Positions 9,225-17,022 of a DNA stretch of 44,733 bases are shown here, piece by piece (the first letter of the stretch is position 1; each line of letters starts with the position of its first letter). The DNA is from Pseudomonadaceae bacterium. GTDB taxonomy: Bacteria; Pseudomonadota; Gammaproteobacteria; Pseudomonadales; Pseudomonadaceae. The stretch spans positions 1-44,733 of the forward strand of contig JAIETJ010000023.1 of the NCBI GenBank assembly GCA_019745275.1. Reading direction: 5' to 3'. The notes below the pieces were generated by a model. It ran no database searches, was not told the DNA's origin, and was given only the letters and a program-made list of their open reading frames with translations. A program made the translations under genes and the position numbers.

Positions 9225-9296
9225 GCCTGATTGGGCTGACGACCCGCTGGCCAGTGAGTCGGGTAAGACCTCTGGCGGCGCAACGCCTGATTGGGC
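9225..9296. repeat. pair of 12-bp direct repeats in the fieF-lrp spacer
   Basis: GCCTGATTGGGC occurs at 9225-9236 and again at 9285-9296, exactly 60 bp apart. I see no gene in the 340 bp between fieF and the Lrp gene; these repeats, the palindrome at 9146-9185 and the TTGCG-rich stretch at 9369-9402 are its only structure. Confidence 0.45.
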
Positions 9297-9368
9297 CTTG
9301 CGCGTGGACATCTGTAGACGGGTTTGCAACTGGGACAAAGCTTAACCCTATGCGAGCGACCAAAGATT

Positions 9369-9402
9369 GCGAAAATTGCGCATTAAAGCGCTAGTTGCGC
9401 AA
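9369..9402. promoter_or_regulatory. TTGCG-rich putative autoregulatory site of the Lrp-type gene
   Basis: Three TTGCG blocks occur in a short AT-rich stretch (ATTGCG, AATTGCGC, AGTTGCGCAA), with GCGC steps between them. This lies 56-89 bp before the regulator's start codon. Lrp-family proteins often bind several weak phased half-sites in front of their own gene, so autoregulation is a reasonable inference. No family consensus is matched exactly. Confidence 0.35.
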
Positions 9403-9457
9403 CATGCAATCAACAATGCATCATATAACGCAATCTAATCACAATATCAGCGCCAAG

Positions 9458-9937
9458 ATGAACAGACTCGATCGTTACGACCTAAATATCCTCAGCGAAC
9501 TGCAACGCGACGCGCGCATTTCCAACCAAGACCTCGCCGAGCGCATCGGCCTGTCGCCCTCGCCCTGCTCGCGGCGGGTCAAACAGTTGGAAGACGACGG
9601 ATTTATTCTCCGCCAGGTAGCCTTGCTCGATCGTAAGAAGCTCGGCTTAAGCCTGACCGCCTATGTGATGGTCGGCATGGACCGGCACACGCCCGAGCGT
9701 TTCGAACGCTTCGAGACGGCCATCCGCGAATGCCCGGAAGTGCTCGAGTGCAGTCTAGTGACGGGCATGGACGCCGACTATCAACTCAAAGTAGTGGTCG
9801 CCGACATGGACCACTACCAGAAGTTTTTGCTCGGCCAGTTAACCCGTATCGAAGGGGTCACCAGCGTGCGCTCCAGCTTCGTGCTCAATCAGGTACTGAG
9901 CAGCACCGAGCTGCCGCTCAACCACCTGCGCAGCTAG
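9458..9937 (+). CDS. Lrp/AsnC-family transcriptional regulator
   Basis: 159 residues from the ATG at 9458, giving the standard Lrp start MNRLDRYDLNILSELQ. An upstream in-frame start at 9395 would add 21 non-conserved residues. The N-terminal winged helix-turn-helix (ISNQDLAERIGLSPSPCSRR) is followed by a linker and the RAM (ligand-binding, AsnC C-terminal) domain, with LVTGMDADYQL near residue 105. Such proteins assemble as dimers to octamers and respond to amino acids. The co-effector and targets are unknown. The position equals PA3965 in PAO1. No adjacent catabolic gene gives away its regulon. Confidence 0.9.
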   Translation: MNRLDRYDLNILSELQRDARISNQDLAERIGLSPSPCSRRVKQLEDDGFILRQVALLDRKKLGLSLTAYVMVGMDRHTPERFERFETAIRECPEVLECSLVTGMDADYQLKVVVADMDHYQKFLLGQLTRIEGVTSVRSSFVLNQVLSSTELPLNHLRS

Positions 9938-10134
9938 CAGGTCGCTGAAAAGCTACTGCGCTCGGCTATGCGGCGTTGAAATCAGCCTCGGAAGCCGATT
10001 GCGGCTAACGCGCTTTAGCGCGGCCCGAAGGGCGAGTGGAACGAGTAATGCTCATTTACCCCAAGTAAACTGCGCTTCCTCGGCTGATTTCGCCTTGCCT
10101 AGCCTTCGCTCGCTACGCGTCTCAACGACCTGCT
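9936..10134. repeat. 199-bp intergenic element with about 60-bp imperfect terminal inverted repeats
   Basis: The ends are exact: AGCAGGTCG at 9936-9944 and its complement CGACCTGCT at 10126-10134. The arms stay similar for about 60 bp, sharing GAAATCAGCC and GGAAGC in matching places. The inner part holds shorter complementary runs such as TTTAGCGCGGCC. It begins inside the Lrp stop codon and codes for nothing I can see. Similar intergenic elements recur in Pseudomonas genomes, so a non-autonomous mobile or palindromic repeat is likely. No transposase is present nearby. Confidence 0.7.
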
Positions 10135-10218
10135 GAGCGGGCTGGCAAGCCTGCCCGGCCCACGTATAATCGCCACCCCGCTGCCAGCTCCGGCAGCGGT
10201 CAGCATCTGGAGCAAACG

Positions 10219-10422
10219 ATGGACCCGCAAGTATTCGAAGACTGGATGATGTACATCCTGGTCAGCGGTCTGGTCTTGTTTATGGCGTTTATCGTCTGGG
10301 ATCTAGCCAAGAAATCCAAAGCCGGACGCTACGGCACGCTGGTGTTGTTTTTCGCGCTGGGTTTGGGCGTACTCGGTTTTGTGATTAAGACCGTGGTCAT
10401 CGCCAGCCGCGGTGGTCTGTAG
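10219..10422 (+). CDS. DUF2788 small membrane protein
   Basis: 67 residues. The ATG at 10219 follows GGAG at eight bases. Two hydrophobic segments (about 11-28 and 40-60) are joined by a basic loop AKKSKAGRYG, which predicts a two-helix inner-membrane protein with a cytoplasmic positive loop. The sequence matches the DUF2788 family, which is widespread in gammaproteobacteria and of unknown function. It sits between the Lrp gene and rluE, as in PAO1. The element at 9936-10134 separates it from the Lrp gene, so it probably has its own promoter. Confidence 0.85.
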   Translation: MDPQVFEDWMMYILVSGLVLFMAFIVWDLAKKSKAGRYGTLVLFFALGLGVLGFVIKTVVIASRGGL

Positions 10423-10442
10423 CGCAACCGCCGCGCCGCGCA

Positions 10443-11114
10443 CTAGAGCTGCGCCGGCACTTCGCGCCACTCACCCGGCGCCAGCCCATCCAGCGCCCAA
10501 GGGCCGATACGCACCCGCACCAAGCGCAAGGTCGGCAAACCCACCGCGGCGGTCATGCGCCGCACCTGCCGATTGCGGCCCTCGCGAATCACCAATTCCA
10601 ACCAACTGGTCGGCAGGTTTTTGCGAAAGCGCACCGGCGGGGTACGCGGCCACAGCTCCGGTTCATCCAGCACGCGGGCCTGCGCGGGCAAGGTCAGGCC
10701 ATCATTGAGCTGCACCCCGGCACGCAATAGCAGCAACTGTTGCTCGCTCGCCAAGCCATCGACCTGCACCCAGTAGGTCTTGGCCAATTTGTGCTTGGGA
10801 TCGGCAATCCGCGCCTGCAGACCGCCATCGTTGGTCAGCAGCAACAAGCCCTCACTGTCGCGATCCAGCCGCCCGGCCGGGTACACACCGGGCATCTGCA
10901 GATAGTCTTTAAGGGTGGCGCGGCCGCCCTCATCGCTGAACTGGGTTAACACATCATAGGGCTTGTTCAGCACGATCAGCCGTGGCTCGGCCGGCGGCGG
11001 CTTGGCCAGTCGCGGCTGATTGGCGCGTGCAGCAGGCTTGCTCGCGTTCGGCGCACGGGCACCGGAACGGCTGGACATTGAATTCGGTGGAGTGCAGCGA
11101 GGTGGACGCGACAT
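10443..11114 (-). CDS. rluE: 23S rRNA pseudouridine synthase E
   Basis: About 223 residues from ATG 11114; an alternative ATG lies at 11078, and neither has a strong ribosome site. The frame stays open to 11288, but that would overlap the divergent gene at 11197, so it is rejected. After a basic Ser/Ala/Pro-rich leader comes the RluE core: [14 protein letters not shown], then [11 protein letters not shown] with the catalytic Asp (D84 from 11114), then the typical [13 protein letters not shown]. RluE converts U2457 of E. coli 23S rRNA to pseudouridine. It acts as a stand-alone enzyme without an S4 domain, consistent with the length here. It converges on the DUF2788 gene. Confidence 0.9.
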   Translation of the reverse strand: MSRPPRCTPPNSMSSRSGARAPNASKPAARANQPRLAKPPPAEPRLIVLNKPYDVLTQFSDEGGRATLKDYLQMPGVYPAGRLDRDSEGLLLLTNDGGLQARIADPKHKLAKTYWVQVDGLASEQQLLLLRAGVQLNDGLTLPAQARVLDEPELWPRTPPVRFRKNLPTSWLELVIREGRNRQVRRMTAAVGLPTLRLVRVRIGPWALDGLAPGEWREVPAQL

Positions 11115-11196
11115 AAGTGGCAACGACTTTGACAAGGTAAGCAGCAGGAGCGGCATGCTAGGTTGAGCGCTATCCACACTGCAAGAGTGCCATGCA

Positions 11197-12255
11197 ATGT
11201 CACGCGTGTTACGCCCTATCTGGTTGATCGCCCTGCTCAATTTACTCGGCCGCCATGGCCGCCCGTATCGCGGCCCGGTAAGCGCCAATTTCGACGGCCA
11301 GCGCTTTCACAACATTCACCCTAAAGCGCATAAAAGCCTGCGCAGCGTGCTCAAGTGGCAGCTAAATCGAGCGCCACAACAACCGTGGCAAACACTGCCG
11401 TTAACCCCACTGAGCCCAGCCATAGTGCCTCGGGTGCACGGCGCTGAACTGCGCGTCACCTATATCAATCACGCCACCCTGCTGATCCAGCAACACGGTT
11501 TGAATATTCTCACCGACCCGCTGTGGTCGCAGCGCGCCAGCCCCTTCGAATTTATCGGCCCCAAGCGCCACCATGCACCGGGTTTAAGTCTCGACCAGTT
11601 GCCACCCATCGACGTGATTTTGGTCAGCCACAACCACTACGACCACCTCGACCTGCACAGCCTGCGGCAGTTGGCCGAGCGTTTTCCGCAGGCCCGAGTG
11701 ATCACCGGCCTGGGCAATGCCGGGCTGATTAAAGACTGCGGCCTGAGCCATATTGACGAACTGGATTGGTGGCAGAGCCTGCCGCTAAACCAGGCGTTAA
11801 CCCTGCACGCGGTGCCCGCCCAGCATTGGTCAGCGCGCGCCCGCCGCGACACCAACCGCAGCCTGTGGCTGGGCTTTGTGCTGGAGTCGGCTGAAGGCCC
11901 GCTGCTGTTTCCCGGCGACAGCGGCTTGGGCCCGGAGTTTGGGCAAATTCACCAGCGTTTTGGCCCCATGCGTTTTGCCGCCCTGCCGATTGGCGCCTAT
12001 GCCCCACGCTGGTTTATGCGCGACAACCACATGAACCCCGATGACGCTGTGCAAGCCCACCAACAACTGGCCTCGCAGTGCAGCATGGCGATTCACTTTG
12101 GCACCTTTAATTTAAGCGACGAAGAGCAGTTCGCCCCAGTCCAAGAGCTGACCCAAGCGCTGCTTGAACGGCAGGTGCCAGCCGGGCAATTTCGGGCGCC
12201 GCAGCCGGGCGAGCAATGGTCGGTGCCGGTACTGCACGCCGCACGGGATGACTAA
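11197..12255 (+). CDS. metallo-beta-lactamase-fold hydrolase (NAPE-PLD-like)
   Basis: 352 residues. The zinc motif HxHxDH is visible as H145-N-H147-Y-D149-H150. Later metal ligands are probable in the segments [14 protein letters not shown] and MAIHFGTF. The arrangement resembles the family of N-acyl-phosphatidylethanolamine phospholipase D and related bacterial L-ascorbate-6-P lactonase-like proteins. A hydrophobic N-terminus (about residues 6-17) may anchor it to the membrane. The substrate is unknown; the family link to phospholipids is known, but activity here is inference. It ends six bases before the convergent AraC gene and is divergent from rluE. Confidence 0.87.
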   Translation: MSRVLRPIWLIALLNLLGRHGRPYRGPVSANFDGQRFHNIHPKAHKSLRSVLKWQLNRAPQQPWQTLPLTPLSPAIVPRVHGAELRVTYINHATLLIQQHGLNILTDPLWSQRASPFEFIGPKRHHAPGLSLDQLPPIDVILVSHNHYDHLDLHSLRQLAERFPQARVITGLGNAGLIKDCGLSHIDELDWWQSLPLNQALTLHAVPAQHWSARARRDTNRSLWLGFVLESAEGPLLFPGDSGLGPEFGQIHQRFGPMRFAALPIGAYAPRWFMRDNHMNPDDAVQAHQQLASQCSMAIHFGTFNLSDEEQFAPVQELTQALLERQVPAGQFRAPQPGEQWSVPVLHAARDD

Positions 12256-12261
12256 ACTGCG

Positions 12262-13041
12262 TCAGCCCGCATGCAGACGAATATTGCCGCGTGGCGAGAA
12301 CATCGCGGAAGGCGTGGTGCCCAAAATGCTGCGAAAGGTATGACTGAAATGCGCCGAGTCAGTAAATCCTGCCTCCAGCGCCGCAGCAGTCAGTGACAGC
12401 CCGCGAGTGACGCCCACCGCCGTAACAAATAGACGATGCCATTGCCGGTAGCGACGAATCGGCACGCCGAGAGTTTCTTTAAATAACTGTGACAAACGCG
12501 GCTCCGACAAACCGACTTGGGCGGCCAAATGCTGCGCGCTAAGATTATCTGCCACATCACGTTTGATCAGCTCCACCACCGTCATGATCCGCGCATCGGA
12601 CTTAAAAACCACGGCGACGCCATCGGCAGGCCCGAGTAGCTGCTCAATCAAGTCATAGGCTTGCGCAGGGGTTGAGTCTGGCGCTAGCAAGGCCAAATGA
12701 CCCTCGATCCACAGCGACTCGTGCTCGAGTTGGACAAACAGTCCGGCCTGCTGCCGGGCCATTTGCCCGCGTAGCTGGGCAAAATCGGCACCGAAGGCGT
12801 CGAGATACCAGACCACCAAACGATTGCTAGCCGCCTGCAAGCCGACCCGACTGCCCACCGGGAGCAACGCGCTGCGGCACACGACCTGCTCGCCAGCGGA
12901 CTCCAGCACGAAGGTCTGATCGAGGCCAATGACCAGGGTCGCTGCGGCCTGAGAAAGGTCCATATATTCGCTTAAACCGCCGAGAAAGAGCGTGCGCTTA
13001 TCCCACAGATAAAGCAGCGCGGCGTCGTTAATTGAGTTCAT
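12262..13041 (-). CDS. AraC-family transcriptional regulator, divergent from the lipase
   Basis: 259 residues from ATG 13041, or 269 from an in-frame GTG at 13071 that has AAGG ten bases upstream. The start is therefore uncertain. The N-terminal 150 residues form a cupin-like sensing domain. The C-terminal 100 residues carry the two helix-turn-helices of AraC/XylS, with AAALEAGFTDSAHFSHTFR as the conserved second one. It is transcribed away from lipA across about 245 bp, so control of the lipase operon is plausible but unproven. A CA-rich motif (13087-13094) in the leader fits translational repression by Crc/Hfq. It is not obviously LipR, which is a sigma-54 activator. Confidence 0.88.
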   Translation of the reverse strand: MNSINDAALLYLWDKRTLFLGGLSEYMDLSQAAATLVIGLDQTFVLESAGEQVVCRSALLPVGSRVGLQAASNRLVVWYLDAFGADFAQLRGQMARQQAGLFVQLEHESLWIEGHLALLAPDSTPAQAYDLIEQLLGPADGVAVVFKSDARIMTVVELIKRDVADNLSAQHLAAQVGLSEPRLSQLFKETLGVPIRRYRQWHRLFVTAVGVTRGLSLTAAALEAGFTDSAHFSHTFRSILGTTPSAMFSPRGNIRLHAG

Positions 13042-13086
13042 CAAATATCGTCCGGCATGGCCTATCACCACTGGGGGCAGGCCTTA

Positions 13087-13094
13087 TTGTTGTT
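13087..13094 (-). promoter_or_regulatory. Crc/Hfq-type CA motif in the AraC leader
   Basis: On the minus strand the bases read AACAACAA, an exact match to the AAYAAYAA catabolite-activity motif bound by Hfq with Crc. It is directly followed by TAAGG, a possible ribosome site for a GTG start at 13071, and lies 45 bases before the ATG at 13041. No binding evidence is available from sequence alone. Confidence 0.45.
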
Positions 13095-13286
13095 GTATTA
13101 AACCTCTCTTGAGGTGTTCTAGCGCGCCCAGTAAAGCACGTTGCGCAGCGCCACTCATAACCCAATGCACAGTATGAAAATCATCGGTTCATACAAGTCA
13201 GCCCGGGGGCTTCATGATTCTATAGTCCAGCCTCGCGTCGGCAGTTCGAGGTCCTCTAATAAATATAAAATCACAGGAATGCCACA

Positions 13287-14234
13287 ATGAAAAAGCTTCT
13301 CGCTGTTTCGCTGTTGACCTTGAGCATGGGCCTGAGCTTCAGCCAAACCAGCCAAGCCGCCACTACCCAGTCGCAAACCAAAAATCCGATCGTGCTGGTA
13401 CCGGGCATCTTCGCCTTCGACAGTATCGCCACTATTGATTATTGGTACAAAATCCCAGCGGCCCTGCAAAGCCAAGGCGCAACGGTGTATGTGCCGAAAA
13501 TCAACGCCTTCGACAGCTCGGTTAAACGCGGCGAAGCGCTGATCGCCCAGCTGGATAATATCCGCGCCACCTCTGGCGGAAAAATCACCAAGTTCAACCT
13601 GATGGGCCACAGCCAAGGCGGCATTACCGTACGCTACGTGATGAATACTCGGCCAGATCTAGTGGCTTCTGTCACCACCATGCACACACCGCACAAGGGC
13701 ACCAAAATTGCCGACTACGTTACCGGCCTTTTGCCGCCCCAAACGCTGGTAGGGGTGGCTTTTAATACCTTTGCCAACACCATCGGTGACATCGTCAACC
13801 TGCTTTCAAACAACACAAAAAGCCCTGCCGACATCCGCGCCATGCTCACCGAGTTCACCGCACCAGGATCTGCCGCCAACAACAAGACCTACCCAATCGG
13901 GATACCGACCACCGCCTGCGGCGGCGGCGCAGAAACAGCCAGCATTGGCGGCAACAGCATCCGCATGTACTCATGGAGCGGCACTGGCAAACTTACCAAC
14001 GCACTGGATATTTCCGACCCGCTGTTCAACATCTCGCGTCTTGCTGTACCCGAAGAAAATGACGGCATCACCGGAAAATGCTCCAGCCATTTCGGCAAGG
14101 TGCTTAAAGACGACTATTTCATGAACCACCTGGACGCGACCAACCAGATTTTCGGTGCCGTTTCGTTGTTTGAGACCAACCCGATAACCCTGTTTCAAAG
14201 CCATGCCAGCCGTCTAAAAAGCCTGAGCCTGTAA
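13287..14234 (+). CDS. lipA: secreted triacylglycerol lipase (family I)
   Basis: 315 residues. A Sec signal peptide (1-24, ending TSQA) precedes an alpha/beta-hydrolase. The oxyanion region is PIVLVPGIFAFD, and the nucleophile elbow is GHSQGG with S109. The acid and base are D259 (PEENDG) and H281 (MNHLD). C211 and C265 match the single disulfide of P. aeruginosa LipA, and acidic residues before H281 resemble its Ca2+ site. Family I.1/I.2 lipases hydrolyse long-chain triglycerides outside the cell. They are folded in the periplasm by a dedicated foldase, encoded next (lifO), and exported by the type II system. A strong terminator follows the stop codon. The leader is A/T-rich (13258-13272). 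Confidence 0.95.
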   Translation: MKKLLAVSLLTLSMGLSFSQTSQAATTQSQTKNPIVLVPGIFAFDSIATIDYWYKIPAALQSQGATVYVPKINAFDSSVKRGEALIAQLDNIRATSGGKITKFNLMGHSQGGITVRYVMNTRPDLVASVTTMHTPHKGTKIADYVTGLLPPQTLVGVAFNTFANTIGDIVNLLSNNTKSPADIRAMLTEFTAPGSAANNKTYPIGIPTTACGGGAETASIGGNSIRMYSWSGTGKLTNALDISDPLFNISRLAVPEENDGITGKCSSHFGKVLKDDYFMNHLDATNQIFGAVSLFETNPITLFQSHASRLKSLSL

Positions 14235-14241
14235 GACCCAT

Positions 14242-14288
14242 CGCCGTCTGCTACGAGACTCACCGCGCACAGCAGACGGCGGTTTTTT
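14242..14288 (+). terminator. rho-independent terminator between lipA and lifO
   Basis: CGCCGTCTGCT (14242-14252) pairs perfectly with AGCAGACGGCG (14271-14281), followed by GTTTTTTG. This is a canonical terminator placed seven bases after the lipase stop and 14 bases before the foldase start. It probably lets only part of the transcripts continue into lifO. Confidence 0.88.
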
Positions 14289-14302
14289 GTTGGAGTACCT
14301 CG

Positions 14303-15307
14303 ATGTCCATGAGTTTTCCACGACTGGCCGCCGCTACCTGTAGCGTCGCCCTGCTCGCCGTCGGTGTCGGTTATTTTTTACCCAGCGGTATTACCCCGCC
14401 CGCCAGCGTCAACGCCAACGCCGAGAAGGCCGAACAGGTACGCGTGCTGAATCGCCAACTCAGTCAACAACCCGCCGCTCAGCTGACCACCCCTGGTGAG
14501 CTTCCGCCCTCATTGCAAGGCGCTAGCCACGGCATTCGTCTGCTCGTCGATGGTCACGGCCAACTAGTGCTAGACCCGCAGTTACTGCAACTGTTCGATT
14601 TCTATTTCAATGCCATCGACGAAGAGCCGGTGGCGAAAATCTTGCTGCGCATTCACAACGACCTCGCCAGCCAACTGCAAGGCCCGACGCTGGCCCAAGC
14701 GCGCGACCTACTCAAGCGCTACCTCGACTACCGACTGGCCATGATGGATCTGCCCAAGGAGCGCCAAGAGCCGACCACCGCCGCGTTTAGCCAGCATTTA
14801 CAACGGTTAACCCAACTGCGCGAGCGCTATTTCAACATCGCCGAAAACCAAGCGTTTTTCAGCAGCGACCAGAGCCAAGATCAATTTATGCTGGCGCAAC
14901 TGAGCCTCAATGAACGCGGTTTAAGCCCCGAGGAGCACCTTAAACAGTTGGCGTTGTTAGAGGCGCAACTGCCACCTGAGCAGCGCGCCGTGCGCCAGCA
15001 AGTCAGCCGTGATGGTGAGCTCTACGCCGCCACCGAAGCCATGCGCCAAGCTGGGGCCAGCGAAGAAGACATCTACCAATTGCGCGCGCAAACCCTCGAT
15101 CCACAGGCCGCCAGCGCCCTGCAGCAACTCGACGCGCAACGCCGCGACTGGCAAGCGCGCCTAGACGCCTACGGCAAAGCGCGCGACAGCCTGCGTCACT
15201 CCGGCCTGAGCACCACCGACCAACAAACCGCCATCAACAATCTACAAGCCAGCAGCTTCGATGAGTTCGAACGCAAACGGGTCAGCGCACTGGATGCCGA
15301 CCTGTAA
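14303..15307 (+). CDS. lifO: lipase-specific foldase (lipase chaperone)
   Basis: 334 residues. GGAG lies eight bases before ATG 14303. An N-terminal membrane anchor (about 8-26) is followed by an Ala/Pro-rich linker and a long alpha-helical periplasmic domain rich in Gln, Leu and Arg, as in LifO/LipB foldases, which wrap around the lipase and release it folded. The conserved mini-domain motif RxxFDY(F/C)L(S/T)A appears as LQLFDFYFNA (95-104). The FD pair and final Ala are kept, but the leading Arg and several aromatic positions are changed. The position directly after lipA supports the function. Expression probably depends on read-through of the lipA terminator. Confidence 0.93.
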   Translation: MSMSFPRLAAATCSVALLAVGVGYFLPSGITPPASVNANAEKAEQVRVLNRQLSQQPAAQLTTPGELPPSLQGASHGIRLLVDGHGQLVLDPQLLQLFDFYFNAIDEEPVAKILLRIHNDLASQLQGPTLAQARDLLKRYLDYRLAMMDLPKERQEPTTAAFSQHLQRLTQLRERYFNIAENQAFFSSDQSQDQFMLAQLSLNERGLSPEEHLKQLALLEAQLPPEQRAVRQQVSRDGELYAATEAMRQAGASEEDIYQLRAQTLDPQAASALQQLDAQRRDWQARLDAYGKARDSLRHSGLSTTDQQTAINNLQASSFDEFERKRVSALDADL

Positions 15308-15381
15308 CCTCGGCGCCCCTTCTAATCAGCCGGGCGCATGGCGTAACTTAGGGCGCACCCGCGCCCTAAGAACCTTCGATC

Positions 15382-16185
15382 ATGCATCTGCTTGCCTCAG
15401 TTACCCAGTTTGCCGCACTCCCCGAACACGCCACTGTGGTGGCGCAGCAACACTATCGCCTGCACGCGGTCAGCTGCGACCTGCCGTTGCTGATCATTCC
15501 GCTGCAGGGGCATAAACGCCTGCGCTGTGGTGAGCAGTGGCTCGACTGCGATCCCGGTGAGTTCCTCATGCTGCACCACCCGCAACAGGTCGATATCGAA
15601 AATCTACCAGCCAGCGACGGCCCTTACCGCGCCCTGACCATTAGCTTTAGTTGGCGCCTGCTGGAGGTGGCGCGCAGTTTATTAGCCATGCACCCAGCGG
15701 CGGCCAGCAGCCCTGCCGTAAGTATTTCCCAAGGGGCGCTAACGCCCTTGGAACCAGCACTCGCGGCCTATTTGGCCTGCCCTGCAGACGATGCCTTAGC
15801 CATCGACCACGCCAGCCTCGGCCTCTTACTGGCACTGGCCCGCGCCGGCCATAACGGTTTTATCAGCGCCAGCGACCCTTCCCTCGCGGCACGGGCACGA
15901 CTGCTGATTGCCGCCGACCCGGCGCGCGACTGGAAGTCGGCCGACCTTGAGGCGCGCTTTGCGATCAGCAGTGCGACCCTGCGCCGGCGCTTGCAGGAGG
16001 AGCAAAGTAACTTTCGCGCACTCTTGCAGGAGGCACGTTTACACCATGGTTTGCAGTTGTTGCAGACGCACCGCCAGCCGTTGAAAAGTACCGCAGCCGC
16101 ATGCGGCTATAGTTCACTGGCAAGTTTCAGCCGCGCCTTCGCGCAGCGCTTCGGGCTCGAACCGAGCGCGGTCGCACGGCATTAA
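15382..16185 (+). CDS. AraC-family transcriptional regulator
   Basis: 267 residues from ATG 15382. The N-terminal part (about 1-150) looks like a cupin sensing domain (AraC_N type): HYRLHAVSCDLPLL, then DCDPGEFLMLHHP. The C-terminal HTH_18 region begins near residue 180 (WKSADLEARFAISSATLRRR) and ends with the conserved second helix-turn-helix (AAACGYSSLASFSRAFAQRFG). Its inducer is unknown. It lies 74 bp after lifO and 118 bp before a PEBP-family gene on the same strand. Regulators of this type are often next to such genes in pseudomonads, so the PEBP gene is the best candidate target. Confidence 0.88.
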   Translation: MHLLASVTQFAALPEHATVVAQQHYRLHAVSCDLPLLIIPLQGHKRLRCGEQWLDCDPGEFLMLHHPQQVDIENLPASDGPYRALTISFSWRLLEVARSLLAMHPAAASSPAVSISQGALTPLEPALAAYLACPADDALAIDHASLGLLLALARAGHNGFISASDPSLAARARLLIAADPARDWKSADLEARFAISSATLRRRLQEEQSNFRALLQEARLHHGLQLLQTHRQPLKSTAAACGYSSLASFSRAFAQRFGLEPSAVARH

Positions 16186-16303
16186 CCGCGCGTCCAGCCG
16201 GCGGATAAATTTTTGCTGCCTGAGCGATTAGCGCAGCAGTTTGAGCGCACCGGCCCGGCCGCAGGATTTAGACTAGCCGCCACCCTAAGCATGGAGAGTC
16301 ACT

Positions 16304-16855
16304 ATGTTCCTCACGCGTCTACCGCAGGTCGTCGGCGCCAGCCTACTGGCCTGCGCGCTGGCCAACAGCGCCAATGCCTTTGAACTCAGCAGTAGCGATA
16401 TCCGCGACGGCGCCACCTTAAGCACCGCGCAGGTGTACTCAGGCTTTGGCTGCAGCGGTGGCAATTTGTCGCCACAACTTAGCTGGCAGAATGCCCCGGC
16501 CGGCACGCAGAGCTTTGCCCTCACCGTGTATGACCCAGATGCACCCACCGGCAGCGGCTGGTGGCACTGGACCCTGTACGACATCCCGGCCAGCATCAGC
16601 CAGTTGCCCCGCGGCGCCAGCGAGAAAACCCTGCCAGCCGGCAGCCAGCAAGGTCGCAACGATTACGGCAGCCAGAGCTTCGGCGGCGCTTGCCCGCCCG
16701 CCGGTAATGCGCCGCATCGCTATGTGTTCACCCTGCACGCGTTGAAAGTCGCCCACCTCGAGGCGCCGCCGGGTGCCAGTGCCGCCCTGCTCGGTTACCT
16801 GATCAACAGCAACCGCATCGCCAGCACCAGCCTAACGCCGCTGTACGGTCGCTAA
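16304..16855 (+). CDS. exported YbhB/YbcL-type phosphatidylethanolamine-binding-like (PEBP) protein
   Basis: 183 residues. GGAG precedes ATG 16304, and a signal peptide ends near ANSANA (25). The PEBP ligand-pocket motifs are clear: DPDAPTGSGWWHW (77-89) and GGACPPAGNAPHRY. Two cysteines (C50 and the one in GGACPP) could pair in the periplasm. Bacterial YbhB/YbcL proteins share the fold of eukaryotic Raf kinase inhibitor protein; their cellular role in pseudomonads is not established. It is probably controlled by the AraC gene just upstream. A GC-rich hairpin follows its stop. Confidence 0.92.
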   Translation: MFLTRLPQVVGASLLACALANSANAFELSSSDIRDGATLSTAQVYSGFGCSGGNLSPQLSWQNAPAGTQSFALTVYDPDAPTGSGWWHWTLYDIPASISQLPRGASEKTLPAGSQQGRNDYGSQSFGGACPPAGNAPHRYVFTLHALKVAHLEAPPGASAALLGYLINSNRIASTSLTPLYGR

Positions 16856-16861
16856 GCCCAC

Positions 16862-16894
16862 GCCGGTGCAACGCTCACCGAGCGCGGCACCGGC
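16862..16894 (+). terminator. stable hairpin after the PEBP gene
   Basis: GCCGGTGC (16862-16869) pairs with GCACCGGC (16887-16894), with an inner GCTC/GAGC stem. Only AGTCTT follows, so the U-tract is poor. It could be a weak or rho-assisted terminator. Confidence 0.45.
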
Positions 16895-17022
16895 AGTCTT
16901 AAGCAGCTCCCGCCAATAGACCCCGAGCAAACATCGCTCATCGCTAAACAGTCTTAGCCCAGCCGCCACGCCAGCCACACTGTTGATATGGCATAAACGG
17001 CGCTGTTGCTGGGAGTACGATC

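Noticed and set aside
9936..10134. Insertion sequence carrying a transposase
   Set aside because: The 199-bp element has inverted ends but is far too short to encode a transposase, and none is nearby.
11115..11288. Upstream extension of rluE
   Set aside because: It overlaps the divergent metallo-beta-lactamase-fold gene start at 11197 and encodes nothing conserved.
13072..13286. Sigma-54 (-24/-12) promoter for lipA
   Set aside because: I looked for GG-N10-GC type elements; the nearest candidate (GCACG close to TTGC near 13137-13144) has wrong spacing. Sigma-54 control of lipA is not supported from this sequence.
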